A stretch of DNA of 64,000 nucleotides from Pseudomonas sp. GM80 (GTDB lineage: Bacteria > Pseudomonadota > Gammaproteobacteria > Pseudomonadales > Pseudomonadaceae): contig NZ_AKJD01000253.1 in NCBI RefSeq assembly GCF_000282515.1, positions 1 through 64,000 of the forward strand, given 5' to 3'. The position numbers and the translations under genes are program-made. Positions 1-7,508 of this stretch are shown here, piece after piece; the first letter of the stretch is position 1; each line of letters opens with the position of its first letter. The notes beneath the pieces were generated by a model. It made no database searches and was not told where the DNA came from. It was given only the letters and a program-made list of their open reading frames with translations.

Positions 1-50
1 CGGCTGCCGACGCCCGCCTCTGTACCTTCGCCGCATCGAATGACAAGTGA
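1..50 (+). CDS. 3' end of an unidentified upstream gene (partial)
   Basis: Frame 3 is open from the window edge to a TGA at 48-50 and would encode a C-terminus ending in CTFAASNDK. It is too short to identify. The next gene starts 25 bases later on the same strand, so an upstream operon member is plausible. Frame 1 is also open here, so even the coding status is uncertain. Confidence 0.25.
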   Translation, partial: AADARLCTFAASNDK

Positions 51-74
51 TGCAGGCTGGCGAGGCGGCTTTTT

Positions 75-746
75 GTGGAATTGAGACTGAGTCTGTTCGG
101 CGTCAAACGCTCGATCGATCTGAGCGCTCTGGCGCGTTTTCGCAACACCTGGGTGGTATTGGCCGCTTTGGTGCTGGTGATCCCACTGACGTTGTGGTTG
201 CTCGCCCCGGCGGCGATCCCTGATCTGGCGCATGGCAACGTGGCCGGGGCCCAGGCGTTGGCGACTGGCTGGGAAAAGGGCGAGATGATCGTGCTGGTGC
301 GCCACGTCGAGCGCTGCGATCACTCCAAAGCGGCGTGCCTGAGCGGTAATGACGGCATCACCGATCGCTCGCGCAGTGTCGCGGTCGCGGTCGGTGCGCG
401 GTACGAGCAACTGGGGCTGAACAATGCCGACATCTATAACAGCCCGATGGTGCGCACCGTGCAGACCGCCGGGTACATGTTCAACCGCGCCGCAGTGGGC
501 GAAGACTGGTTGATCAGTTGCAAGGGCCGCATGTTACAGGAGGCGCTCGCGTACAAGGTACCGGGTCGCAATCTGATTCTGGTGACCCACAGCGAATGCA
601 TGGCGCAAATCGAAAAAGACCTGAAAGTGCCGGCGTCCGATCCCGGCTATGGCTCGTCACTGTTTGTTTCTGCTGCCAGCCCGGCGGCTCCGAAAATGCT
701 CGGCTTCATTGAAGCCTCTGACTGGCACACGGTGACTACCGAATGA
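75..746 (+). CDS. membrane-anchored histidine phosphatase family protein
   Basis: This 223-residue protein belongs to the histidine phosphatase (phosphoglycerate mutase-like) superfamily. The phosphate-pocket motif RHVERC puts the nucleophile at His77 after Arg76, and a second conserved His lies in LVTHSE at residue 172. A hydrophobic segment at about residues 26-45 should anchor it in the inner membrane with the catalytic domain in the periplasm. The start is GTG with GAGGCGG upstream. Its stop overlaps the next gene by four bases (ATGA), and that gene encodes a PAP2 phosphatase. By analogy with Ais/PmrG-type proteins, a role in dephosphorylating envelope or LPS components is possible, but the substrate is not shown by the sequence. 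Confidence 0.8.
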   Translation: MELRLSLFGVKRSIDLSALARFRNTWVVLAALVLVIPLTLWLLAPAAIPDLAHGNVAGAQALATGWEKGEMIVLVRHVERCDHSKAACLSGNDGITDRSRSVAVAVGARYEQLGLNNADIYNSPMVRTVQTAGYMFNRAAVGEDWLISCKGRMLQEALAYKVPGRNLILVTHSECMAQIEKDLKVPASDPGYGSSLFVSAASPAAPKMLGFIEASDWHTVTTE

Positions 747-1573
747 ATACTCGTTTTTACGCTTACAACTTCGGCATCCCGCTGGCCTGCGCGACGTTGG
801 TGTTTCTGATGTTCGACATGACCAACATCGACATCGCTTTCAGCAATCTGCTGTTCGATCCGCTGACCCAAACCTTCCCGCTCGACAAGATTCATTTCTT
901 TGAAAAACTGACTCACAAGTGGGCGCGGATCATTCCGAACTGGACGGCGGAAATCGCCCTGATCGGCGCGATGTTGTCGGTGGTCTGGCCGTTGGTCACT
1001 CCGCAAAAGCGCCCGCGACTCGGGGCCTTTCTTGAGCGAAGTAAAGTTGCTCCGCTGCTGCGATTTGCCGCCGATCACCGTAGGGATTTTTTCTTCGTCG
1101 TCGTGGCGTTTGCCGTTTGCACCGGCGTGATTCATTTCCTCAAGGCGCACACCAGCGTTTACTGCCCGATCGAAACCACGCTGTACGGTGGGAAAATGGC
1201 TCACGTTGAGTGGTACAACAATTTTCAGCTGTTCCATGAAGCAGGCGAGGGGCGCTGCTGGCCGGGCGGACATGCGTCGGGCGGTTTCACCATGCTGGCG
1301 CTGTACTTCGTCGCACGGCGCTATCAGTGGCGGTTTTCCAGCGCGATTCTGTGGGGTTCGTTGTTGCTTGGTTTTGTGTATGGCACGACGCGGGTTCTGC
1401 AAGGCTGGCACTACATGTCCCACACGTTCTGGGCGGGAATCTTCGTTTGGTTGGCGTGTTTGCTGACGGCGTTGGCGTTTTATGGGCGGGCGCGGCTGGA
1501 GCGGCCGGTGTTGGAAAAGCATCAACAGCGAGTGCCCGCCAGCAACTTGGTAACTCCCTTGAGCAACGAATAA
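743..1573 (+). CDS. PAP2-family phosphatase, lipid A phosphatase-like
   Basis: A 276-residue polytopic membrane protein of the PAP2 (type 2 phosphatidic acid phosphatase) family, with about five to six membrane segments. The first motif is recognisable at Lys134 (KAHTSVYCP), the second is WPGGHASG with His177, and the third is TRVLQGWH with Arg217 and His223. The acidic residue that usually closes the third motif is replaced by His227 (HYMSH). The family removes or transfers phosphate on lipid substrates at the periplasmic face. Its overlap with the histidine phosphatase gene and the nearby ArnT-like glycosyltransferase suggest lipid A or undecaprenyl-lipid modification. The substrate is inferred only from this context. 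Confidence 0.78.
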   Translation: MNTRFYAYNFGIPLACATLVFLMFDMTNIDIAFSNLLFDPLTQTFPLDKIHFFEKLTHKWARIIPNWTAEIALIGAMLSVVWPLVTPQKRPRLGAFLERSKVAPLLRFAADHRRDFFFVVVAFAVCTGVIHFLKAHTSVYCPIETTLYGGKMAHVEWYNNFQLFHEAGEGRCWPGGHASGGFTMLALYFVARRYQWRFSSAILWGSLLLGFVYGTTRVLQGWHYMSHTFWAGIFVWLACLLTALAFYGRARLERPVLEKHQQRVPASNLVTPLSNE

Positions 1574-1577
1574 CCCT

Positions 1578-1679
1578 GTGGCGAGGGGATTTATCCCCGA
1601 CGGACTGCGCAGCAGTCCTTTCTTTTGAATCAAAAGAGGGGGCGCTGCGCACCCCATCGGGGATAAATCCCCTCGCCAC
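1578..1679. repeat. REPIN, GTGGCGAGG family, copy 1
   Basis: Two inverted copies of a REP sequence beginning GTGGCGAGGGGATTTATCCCC face each other around a short GC-rich core with its own complementary arms. The element fills the gap between the convergent PAP2 gene and the leftward glycosyltransferase gene. Three more copies are in this window (48799, 55178, 57518). REPINs are mobilised by RAYT transposases encoded elsewhere in Pseudomonas genomes, and no RAYT gene is present here. Confidence 0.88.
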
Positions 1680-1725
1680 AATAAGCCTCCTCAACCCAAT
1701 GAGTCCTGGTCTGCGAACGATTGAT

Positions 1726-3204
1726 TCAGTAGCCGACGAAGTAGTAAGCCTGACGCCCCACCATCATGGTCTTCAACACTTTCAGCGGTGCGGCAGGTTC
1801 GGTGTCCGCCGAAATCACCGCTACATTGGTAGCTGCCGCAGCGAGAAACTCCCGCAACTGCGCCTCTGTATCCAGACCTTTAAGCACGCTCTGCGTATAG
1901 AACACACTCGCACCGCCCACTCGTTCATTGGCTTGAAACAATGCAACTTGATGACCGTCCGCTTGCAACGTTTGAATGTGTTCGGTCAGCGGCAGGAACG
2001 ACAGGTGTTTATCGGCGTTCGGCAACGTCCACTGTGCGGCAGCGAGATAGCTGCCGATCACTACGGTAAGGACAGCAGCGGTCAGTGCCTGACGATGCCT
2101 CGCGATTCGGCTGACAAAACCCTGGGCGGATTCGTACGCTTTCAGCTTGTCGAACAACACCCCCGCAAACTCGGCCGCAATCACCGCTGCCGCCGGGGTC
2201 ATCGACATCAGGTACACCGTGCGCTTGCTCGAAGCCAATGTCAGCATCACGAATTGCGCAACGATCCACAGGCTGAAAAACAGCAGGTATCGGTTGGCCT
2301 TCAGTTGTTGGCGAAAATGCCACAGCCCCAGATACACCAGAATATTCCACGGCAAAAACGCTTCCGGCAGTTTGGCCAAGTAGTAGTAGAACGGCTCGTA
2401 ATGCCCGGCCTCGACGAACGATCCGCTGAACCGTCCGACGCTGTTGGTCAGCAACACCTCCCGGATCGCTGGCGCGCCGCCGTGCTGATAAAGCACGACC
2501 AGCCAGATCAGCAGCGGCATCAGCCCAACCAGCGTCAGCAATCCCGGCCGCAGCCAATCACTGACCTTCAGGCGTTTCTCGATAAAGGTCTCCGCCAGCA
2601 GATAAGCAAAAATCACCACCCCCGGCATCGCCAGACCCAGCACGCCTTTACTCAACGTGGCGATGGCAATCCCGCCGACAAACAGCAACGAGTTACCCAC
2701 GCTCGATGCGCGTTGTGCCTTAAAAAACGCCAGCAACGCCGCCGTCACACCCAGTGCGAGCAGCGCATCCTCGCCGACCCCACGCACGTTGCTCCAGTAA
2801 CTGGCCATGGTTGCCAGCAGAATGCTTGCTGTCCACGCAACGATGCTTGGCCGCCCGAAACGCCGCAACATGCCGTACAACAGCATCACGCTGAGCAGTC
2901 CGGCCACCGCCGACGCCAGTCGTACCGCCCAGGGTGAAACGCCAAACACGCGCATGGCGCCGGCGTCGAGCCACAGACTCAGCGGGGGTTTTTCCAGAAA
3001 AGGCTCGCCGAACAGACGCGGCGTTATCCAGTCGTTGTCTAGGTGCATCTCCATCGCGATCCCGGCGACGCGGGCCTCGGTAGAGCCTTGCAACTGGTGA
3101 TTGCCCAAGGCGAAAAAGAACAGCAGGGCGGCAAGCAGAAACAGCGAAGTGGCGGCACGCGACATGGCTTTCAGGCTACCGGAAGGGGCGAGAACCTTGA
3201 GCAT
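1726..3204 (-). CDS. ArnT-like glycosyltransferase family 39 protein
   Basis: This 492-residue integral membrane protein resembles ArnT and protein mannosyltransferases (GT39/GT-C fold). About 11-12 hydrophobic segments follow an N-terminal loop that carries the acidic catalytic-type motif STEAR (Glu43) and the conserved EKPPLSLW stretch (residues 71-78). Such enzymes transfer a sugar from a polyprenyl phosphate carrier to lipid A or another envelope acceptor on the periplasmic side. A second in-frame ATG at residue 14 (MSRAATS) could be the true start. It lies downstream of a rimJ-like gene on the same strand with about 30 bases between them. It is shorter than canonical ArnT (about 550 residues), so the aminoarabinose specificity is not assigned. 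Confidence 0.8.
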   Translation of the reverse strand: MLKVLAPSGSLKAMSRAATSLFLLAALLFFFALGNHQLQGSTEARVAGIAMEMHLDNDWITPRLFGEPFLEKPPLSLWLDAGAMRVFGVSPWAVRLASAVAGLLSVMLLYGMLRRFGRPSIVAWTASILLATMASYWSNVRGVGEDALLALGVTAALLAFFKAQRASSVGNSLLFVGGIAIATLSKGVLGLAMPGVVIFAYLLAETFIEKRLKVSDWLRPGLLTLVGLMPLLIWLVVLYQHGGAPAIREVLLTNSVGRFSGSFVEAGHYEPFYYYLAKLPEAFLPWNILVYLGLWHFRQQLKANRYLLFFSLWIVAQFVMLTLASSKRTVYLMSMTPAAAVIAAEFAGVLFDKLKAYESAQGFVSRIARHRQALTAAVLTVVIGSYLAAAQWTLPNADKHLSFLPLTEHIQTLQADGHQVALFQANERVGGASVFYTQSVLKGLDTEAQLREFLAAAATNVAVISADTEPAAPLKVLKTMMVGRQAYYFVGY

Positions 3205-3234
3205 ACGTCGCCATTGCTGAACAAATCGTGAAGC

Positions 3235-3822
3235 TCAACCCAGTTGCCGCGACCAACGCTTTTCCGGCGTTTCGAACAGCGGATTGACCAACGCCGTCAG
3301 CACGTGATCCTGCCAGCGTCCGGCAATGTTCAGATACGCTTTGGCATAACCTTCACGCTCGAAACCCAGGCGCTCAAGCAAGCGCGCACTGCGGTCGTTG
3401 CCGGGAATGTAATTGGCCATGATCCGGTGCAGATTCTGGCTGTCGAACATGTAGCCGATGCCGGCCTCCAGCGCTTCCTGCATCAAACCTTGGCCCTGAT
3501 GGGCTTCGTCGATGTGATAACCCAGATAACACGCCTGAAACGCCCCGCGAATAACACCGCTGAAATTGCACGCGCCGATCATTTGCTCACCGTCCGGCGT
3601 CAGCAGGGCGAAGTGCATGGCCAGTCCTGCCTCGAAAGCACTGGCCTGGATGTCCAGGCGTCGACGAATCTGTTCGGTGGAGAAATACTCCGTGGTGCAG
3701 ATCGGCGACCAGGGCGCGAGGTGGCGCAGGTTGCGCTTATAGAAATCACTTTCCAGCGCGGCCTGATCCGGGGCAAGAATCGCCAGCGTCAGGCGTTGGC
3801 AGGGCAGGGTCAGCAGCGGCAT
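3235..3822 (-). CDS. GNAT acetyltransferase, RimJ/RimL type
   Basis: A 195-residue GNAT-fold acetyltransferase of the RimJ-RimL group, which acetylates the N-terminal amine of ribosomal or other proteins with acetyl-CoA. The acetyl-CoA loop is visible as DEAHQGQGLMQEAL near residues 110-123, followed by the conserved NxxS segment GNDRSARLLERLGFEREG. Length and motif spacing match RimJ-like ribosomal-protein-alanine acetyltransferases, although the actual acceptor protein cannot be read from sequence. It lies just upstream of the ArnT-like gene on the same strand. Confidence 0.82.
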   Translation of the reverse strand: MPLLTLPCQRLTLAILAPDQAALESDFYKRNLRHLAPWSPICTTEYFSTEQIRRRLDIQASAFEAGLAMHFALLTPDGEQMIGACNFSGVIRGAFQACYLGYHIDEAHQGQGLMQEALEAGIGYMFDSQNLHRIMANYIPGNDRSARLLERLGFEREGYAKAYLNIAGRWQDHVLTALVNPLFETPEKRWSRQLG

Positions 3823-3935
3823 CGGGCGCTCCGGTCAGGGGTATCAAAGGACAGAATTGACCGACGCGGCGGAAAATACAAACCGCTCTATAAAATCTGG
3901 CCACCCGCGGCACATACAAATAACGACGATGCTCT

Positions 3936-4009
3936 GTAGGAGCTGCCGAAGGCTGCGATCTGTTGATCTTGTTTACAATCAAAAGATCGCAGCCTTCGGC
4001 AGCTCCTAC
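3936..4009. repeat. REPIN, GTAGGAGCTGCC family, copy 1
   Basis: Inverted copies of GTAGGAGCTGCCGAAGGCTG, each followed by CGATC, flank a core of about 20 bases. The element sits in the spacer between the divergent rimJ-like gene and the next GNAT gene, 35 bases upstream of the latter's start. A related copy, with CCGCAGG in place of CCGAAGG, lies at 16557-16643. Confidence 0.88.
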
Positions 4010-4043
4010 TTGAGAGGTTTGGGCGATGTTCAGGGAGTGGGGC

Positions 4044-4622
4044 ATGGAGTTTGCGTTTACTGTCGGTACCGAGTCGCTGACATTGCGATCACCGGATCCG
4101 GCGATGACCAAGGCGTTCCAGCAAGCGCTGAACGCCAGTTATCCACAGCACGCAGAATTCCTCGCCTGGGCCCGGCCACACACCACCGAGGCGCAGGCGC
4201 TGGAATCGTTATCGCGTGCCCGTGATGACTTCAGCAGTGAAACCGGTGAGCGCCGGTTGTTCATCATCAGTGCGGACGGGCAATCCATCCTCGGCTGCAT
4301 CGGCTTGAAACCGCGTCCGCGCCAGCGCTTTGTTGTCGGTTACTGGGCCAACACCGAGTATTCGGGCAAGGGTTACCTGCGCGCCGCCCTCACTCAATTG
4401 GTGAAGCGCTTGCCTGATTCAACGTTTTACCTGACCACCTCGTCGGCAAACACGCGTAGCCAGCGACTGGCCCAAGCGGCGGGTTTTGTGCGGGTCAGAG
4501 TTCATCCGCAAGCCCGCCACTCACCCCGCCATGGCGTGCAGGACACCTACGTGTATCGCCTCGACGCCAAACGCCAGGCAAAAAAAAGCCCGCAGGAGCG
4601 CGGGCGAACCGTAGTTTCTTGA
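4044..4622 (+). CDS. GNAT family N-acetyltransferase
   Basis: A 192-residue GNAT-fold protein resembling the RimJ/RimL group. The acetyl-CoA-binding loop is degenerate (YSGKGYLRAALTQLV) and the downstream segment NTRSQRLAQAAGFVRVR is typical of the family. ATG 4044 is preferred over ATG 4026 because AGGGAG at 4032-4037 is correctly spaced for it. The last residues are encoded by a rho-independent terminator hairpin that reads on the opposite strand, giving a C-terminus rich in Lys, Arg and Gln that looks like a run-on tail. Substrate unknown. Confidence 0.75.
   Translation: MEFAFTVGTESLTLRSPDPAMTKAFQQALNASYPQHAEFLAWARPHTTEAQALESLSRARDDFSSETGERRLFIISADGQSILGCIGLKPRPRQRFVVGYWANTEYSGKGYLRAALTQLVKRLPDSTFYLTTSSANTRSQRLAQAAGFVRVRVHPQARHSPRHGVQDTYVYRLDAKRQAKKSPQERGRTVVS
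4580..4605 (-). terminator. rho-independent terminator for the leftward PliG-like gene
   Basis: On the minus strand, GCCCGC and GCGGGC pair across a six-base loop and are followed by a run of eight T. It lies about 120 bases beyond the stop of the leftward gene and inside the 3' end of the opposing GNAT gene. Confidence 0.75.
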
Positions 4623-4724
4623 ATGAGCGAGTGGACTGTACAGGGTTGGTTGTGAAGGGGCTGTGAAGAAAAATTCATCTGCTCTGCCGCCGCAACTGCC
4701 CGGCGACGCGGCCTCGGAATGAAT

Positions 4725-5159
4725 TCAGCGCTTGGTTTTGGCGCCTGCCGCATCACCTTGGGCAAGGCTTACCGACAGCGCGTAACTGGCTACTTCAGCA
4801 CGCCGCGCCGCATTGCGCATCAGATAGACCTGCACCGTGTATTCGCCGTCGGCGGGCAATGGGCCAAGGAAGTGATTCCCCATGATCGAACCGTTGAACA
4901 ACGCCGAATCCGCGCCTTTGGCATTGATGTTGAAGTAGGCGGAGGTTTTCGACGGTTTGAAATCGACCGTCAGAACCTGCCCGGCCCTGGCGTTGAACGT
5001 GTACTCCGCCGTTTGATTGCCCTTGATCGACTGTTTAATCACAACACTGTCGACACCAGCCTTGAAAGCGATGGGTTCTACCCGTGGAGCGGGAGTGTCC
5101 GCCGCGTGGGCGCACAGCGAAATCATTGCCACCATGACGGCGGCGATCCAGGTTTTCAT
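4725..5159 (-). CDS. small exported protein, PliG-like (g-type lysozyme inhibitor-like)
   Basis: A 144-residue protein with a signal peptide (MKTWIAAVMVAMISLCAHA) and a single beta-rich domain. The conserved features KGNQTAEYTFNARAGQ, YFNINAKG, FNGSIMGNHF, LPADGEYTVQVYLMRNAARR resemble pseudomonad proteins annotated as inhibitor of g-type lysozyme or, misleadingly, DNA breaking-rejoining protein. The periplasmic location fits a lysozyme inhibitor or a related binding protein, but function is inferred from resemblance. The ATG at 5159 has a GAGG ribosome-binding site six bases upstream. An ATG four codons earlier is possible but poorly spaced. Confidence 0.72.
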   Translation of the reverse strand: MKTWIAAVMVAMISLCAHAADTPAPRVEPIAFKAGVDSVVIKQSIKGNQTAEYTFNARAGQVLTVDFKPSKTSAYFNINAKGADSALFNGSIMGNHFLGPLPADGEYTVQVYLMRNAARRAEVASYALSVSLAQGDAAGAKTKR

Positions 5160-5394
5160 GTTCAGCCTCATTGCTCTTCGATGTTTGCAGCATAGAGCCA
5201 GTAACGAGCGCTCGCCGGGCTGCGATGCGGATTAAATGTTGCTGGATTTGAGCGTGTACTTGAAGGGGTGTTCCCGCAGGCGGATGCTCAAGCCTCTCCA
5301 GCGATCCGATGAAGAAGCGGTCTTCACATAATTCCTACGCCAGTAAAGCTACCATCCGACGCATGCACCTCGGGTCTGACAGGGCGATCTCATC

Positions 5395-6435
5395 ATGAAC
5401 ATGAATGTGCTCTACGCATTGGCCGCCGCGGCGTTGTTTGGCGCGAGCACGCCATTGGCCAAGCTCTTGGGCGTGAATGCTCCGCCCATTCTGTTGGCCG
5501 GCCTGCTCTATCTCGGCAGCGGTGTGGGCCTGGCGATTGTGCGGTTTGTTCGCGATAAAGGCTGGCGCGCGCCAGCACTCGCCGCTGGCGAATGGCCTTG
5601 GTTGATCGGCGCGATCGCCTTTGGCGGTGTGCTGGCGCCCGTGGCGCTGATGTTCGGTCTGACTCGAACGGCGGGGGCAACCGCCTCGCTGATGCTCAAT
5701 CTTGAGTCAGTGCTGACGGCGCTGCTGGCGTGGATCGTTTTCAAAGAGAACGCAGACCGACGCATTGTGATCGGCATGATCGCAATCGTCTTGGGCGGCG
5801 TTGTTCTGTCCTGGCCGCAAGAGGCGGTCACGACTCAAGACTGGATCGGCCCTCTGGCCGTGGCTTTCGCCTGCCTGTGTTGGGCAATCGATAACAACCT
5901 GACGCGCAAAGTCTCGGCCTCGGATGCGCTGTTTATCGCCAGCAGCAAAGGCTTGGCGGCCGGCATGGTTAATTGTTCACTGGCCTTGGCCATCGGTTCG
6001 CAACTGCCCACCACCGGCCCACTGATCTCAATCCTGCTGGTGGGCTTTCTCGGCTACGGCGTCAGCCTGGTACTGTTCGTACTCGCGCTTCGCGGACTCG
6101 GCAGCGCGCGTACTGGCGCGTATTTTTCAACGGCGCCCTTTCTGGGGGCAGTCATCTCGATTCTGATACTGGGTGAGTCGGTCTCGGTGATGTTTTCGAT
6201 CGCTGCAGCGTTGATGGCCCTCGGTGTGTGGATTCACCTGAGGGAGCACCATGCCCACGAACACCAGCATGAACCGCTCGAGCACCAACATCGCCATGTG
6301 CATGATGAACATCATCAGCATGAACATGCGTTTGAGTGGGACGGTTTGGAGCCGCATAGCCACGCGCATTCGCACGCGCCGATCCGTCATAGCCATGTGC
6401 ATTTTCCGGATGTGCATCATCGGCATCGGCATTGA
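5395..6435 (+). CDS. EamA-type DMT transporter with histidine-rich C-terminal tail
   Basis: A 346-residue protein. Residues 1-282 form the ten-helix drug/metabolite transporter (DMT) fold with two EamA repeats, as in inner-membrane exporters of amino acids, sugars or drugs. Residues 283-346 are an unusual hydrophilic tail in which about 24 of 64 residues are histidine, mostly as HxH units, suggesting binding of Zn, Ni, Co or Cu. The tail is in frame and ends in HHRHRH before the stop. Metal transport or metal-gated export is an inference. The gene stands alone and is convergent with ssrA. Confidence 0.85.
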   Translation: MNMNVLYALAAAALFGASTPLAKLLGVNAPPILLAGLLYLGSGVGLAIVRFVRDKGWRAPALAAGEWPWLIGAIAFGGVLAPVALMFGLTRTAGATASLMLNLESVLTALLAWIVFKENADRRIVIGMIAIVLGGVVLSWPQEAVTTQDWIGPLAVAFACLCWAIDNNLTRKVSASDALFIASSKGLAAGMVNCSLALAIGSQLPTTGPLISILLVGFLGYGVSLVLFVLALRGLGSARTGAYFSTAPFLGAVISILILGESVSVMFSIAAALMALGVWIHLREHHAHEHQHEPLEHQHRHVHDEHHQHEHAFEWDGLEPHSHAHSHAPIRHSHVHFPDVHHRHRH

Positions 6436-6540
6436 TTGATGGGCCTGAAGGGGGGCTGAGGAGAATTTCTCGGTAGCAGGTCGGTGCAGGATGGATGCGG
6501 TCGGTGGCTTTTGAGGCGCGTTATCCAAACTCCAGATACG

Positions 6541-6567
6541 AAAAAGCCCGCACTTGGCGGGCTTTTT
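6541..6567 (-). terminator. ssrA terminator
   Basis: The stem AAAAAGCCCGC / GCGGGCTTTTT around a short loop begins nine bases beyond the mature tmRNA 3' end. It ends in a T run on the minus strand, and it is symmetric enough to stop rightward transcription from the transporter gene too. Confidence 0.8.
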
Positions 6568-6575
6568 CGTTGAGT

Positions 6576-6972
6576 TGGTGGAGCCGGGGGGATTTGAACC
6601 CCCGTCCGCCAGTACTCCGCTGTCGGTACTACATGCGTAGCCGTTTCTATTAAGTTAACCCTCAGCGACCCGAAGGGCAGGGTGCTTTGGGCGAGTTGTG
6701 TAAGTTTTAGCCGCTTCGTCCACAACGTACTGCACGGCGATTCTGTTCTATATGACAATCACTTTGGGTTTACAGACATCCCCTGGTGATTGCTGGACCC
6801 GAAGGTACCAGAAGCTCAGGGCTAAGGCTGCTTACGCAGCGAGAGCGAATTCCTGGCCGTAGTTTTCGTCATTGGCAACTATAAGTAGTTGCAACAGTGG
6901 ATTTACGACTTCTGTTACCAAGTCGGCATGCACCTAAAGTTTCGCAACCGGCGTCGAATCCTAAACGGCCCC
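6576..6972 (-). ncRNA. ssrA: transfer-messenger RNA (tmRNA)
   Basis: A 397-nucleotide tmRNA. The 5' end GGGGCCG pairs with CGGCTCC before ACCA to form the alanyl acceptor stem, and the T arm reads GGGTTCAAATCCC. The conserved start TTCGACGCCGG is present. The tag frame begins at the resume codon GCC (6876) and ends at TAA (6832), encoding ANDENYGQEFALAA, with the ALAA degradation signal. With SmpB it rescues stalled ribosomes and marks nascent chains for ClpXP and other proteases. Its partner gene smpB is about 10 kb away. Confidence 0.97.
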
Positions 6973-7068
6973 GAACTCATTGCTCAGTACATCTGTTTGA
7001 GCAACAAGCCTGTGCAGTGTACGTCAATCGGCCGGGAAGGCCAACCCGAAGGTTGGCTTCCGGGTGTG

Positions 7069-7344
7069 TCAGTTACGCGTTGGATTGCGGATCTGCATTT
7101 TCGTGATCATGCCGCTGGTGATTTCGACGCATTCCTTGTCATTCCCGGCAGCCTGCGCCTTGGTGGCGTCTTCGTGCGCGGTTTTGACGTTCTCCAGCGA
7201 GGTCTCCGGAATCGAAGGCGAGCTGGTGATAAAGTCTTTGATAACTTGAAGATTCCCGGCACACAGGTCTTTATCCGCCGCAAACACCGGCGACGCCAGA
7301 AGTGCACCAGCGATGAACAATCCAGCAATTGCAGAATGCTTCAT
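7069..7344 (-). CDS. small exported protein, paralogue A
   Basis: A 91-residue protein with a signal peptide (MKHSAIAGLFIAGALLASPVFA) and an alpha-helical mature region containing two cysteines (DLCAGN and KECVEI) that could form a disulfide. The start at 7344 is set by AAGGAGATACCC directly upstream; an upstream in-frame ATG lacks such a site and would hide the signal peptide. It resembles its neighbour at 7509 in length, leader sequence, and Cys/Asn placement, so the two are probably a tandem duplication. Function unknown. Confidence 0.7.
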   Translation of the reverse strand: MKHSAIAGLFIAGALLASPVFAADKDLCAGNLQVIKDFITSSPSIPETSLENVKTAHEDATKAQAAGNDKECVEITSGMITKMQIRNPTRN

Positions 7345-7508
7345 GGGTATCTCCTTGAACGATGGGGGCTCGGTGCTGCCGGACGGTCTGGCGGCGATGC
7401 CGAGGTCATGACAGGCCACGTTAGTGTAGTGCCTGTTCAATCGACCGCCACGCTACGCAGGAATTCGGTTTTTTTTACATTTAGTATGAAAACGCCATCT
7501 CGCCGAGA

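Noticed and set aside
1574-1690. REPIN inverted repeats read as a CRISPR array or terminators
   Set aside because: There is one inverted pair per site, no regularly spaced direct repeats, and no cas genes in the window.
1327-2937. 536-codon rightward open frame across the REPIN and the ArnT-like gene
   Set aside because: It runs through the REPIN and antisense to a clear membrane glycosyltransferase, and the predicted protein is Gln/His/Arg-rich without motifs.
7018-7062. GGCCAACC...GGTTGGC hairpin as a new small RNA
   Set aside because: It is best explained as the 3' structure of the leftward small gene or ssrA upstream sequence; arms contain bulges and no promoter was seen.
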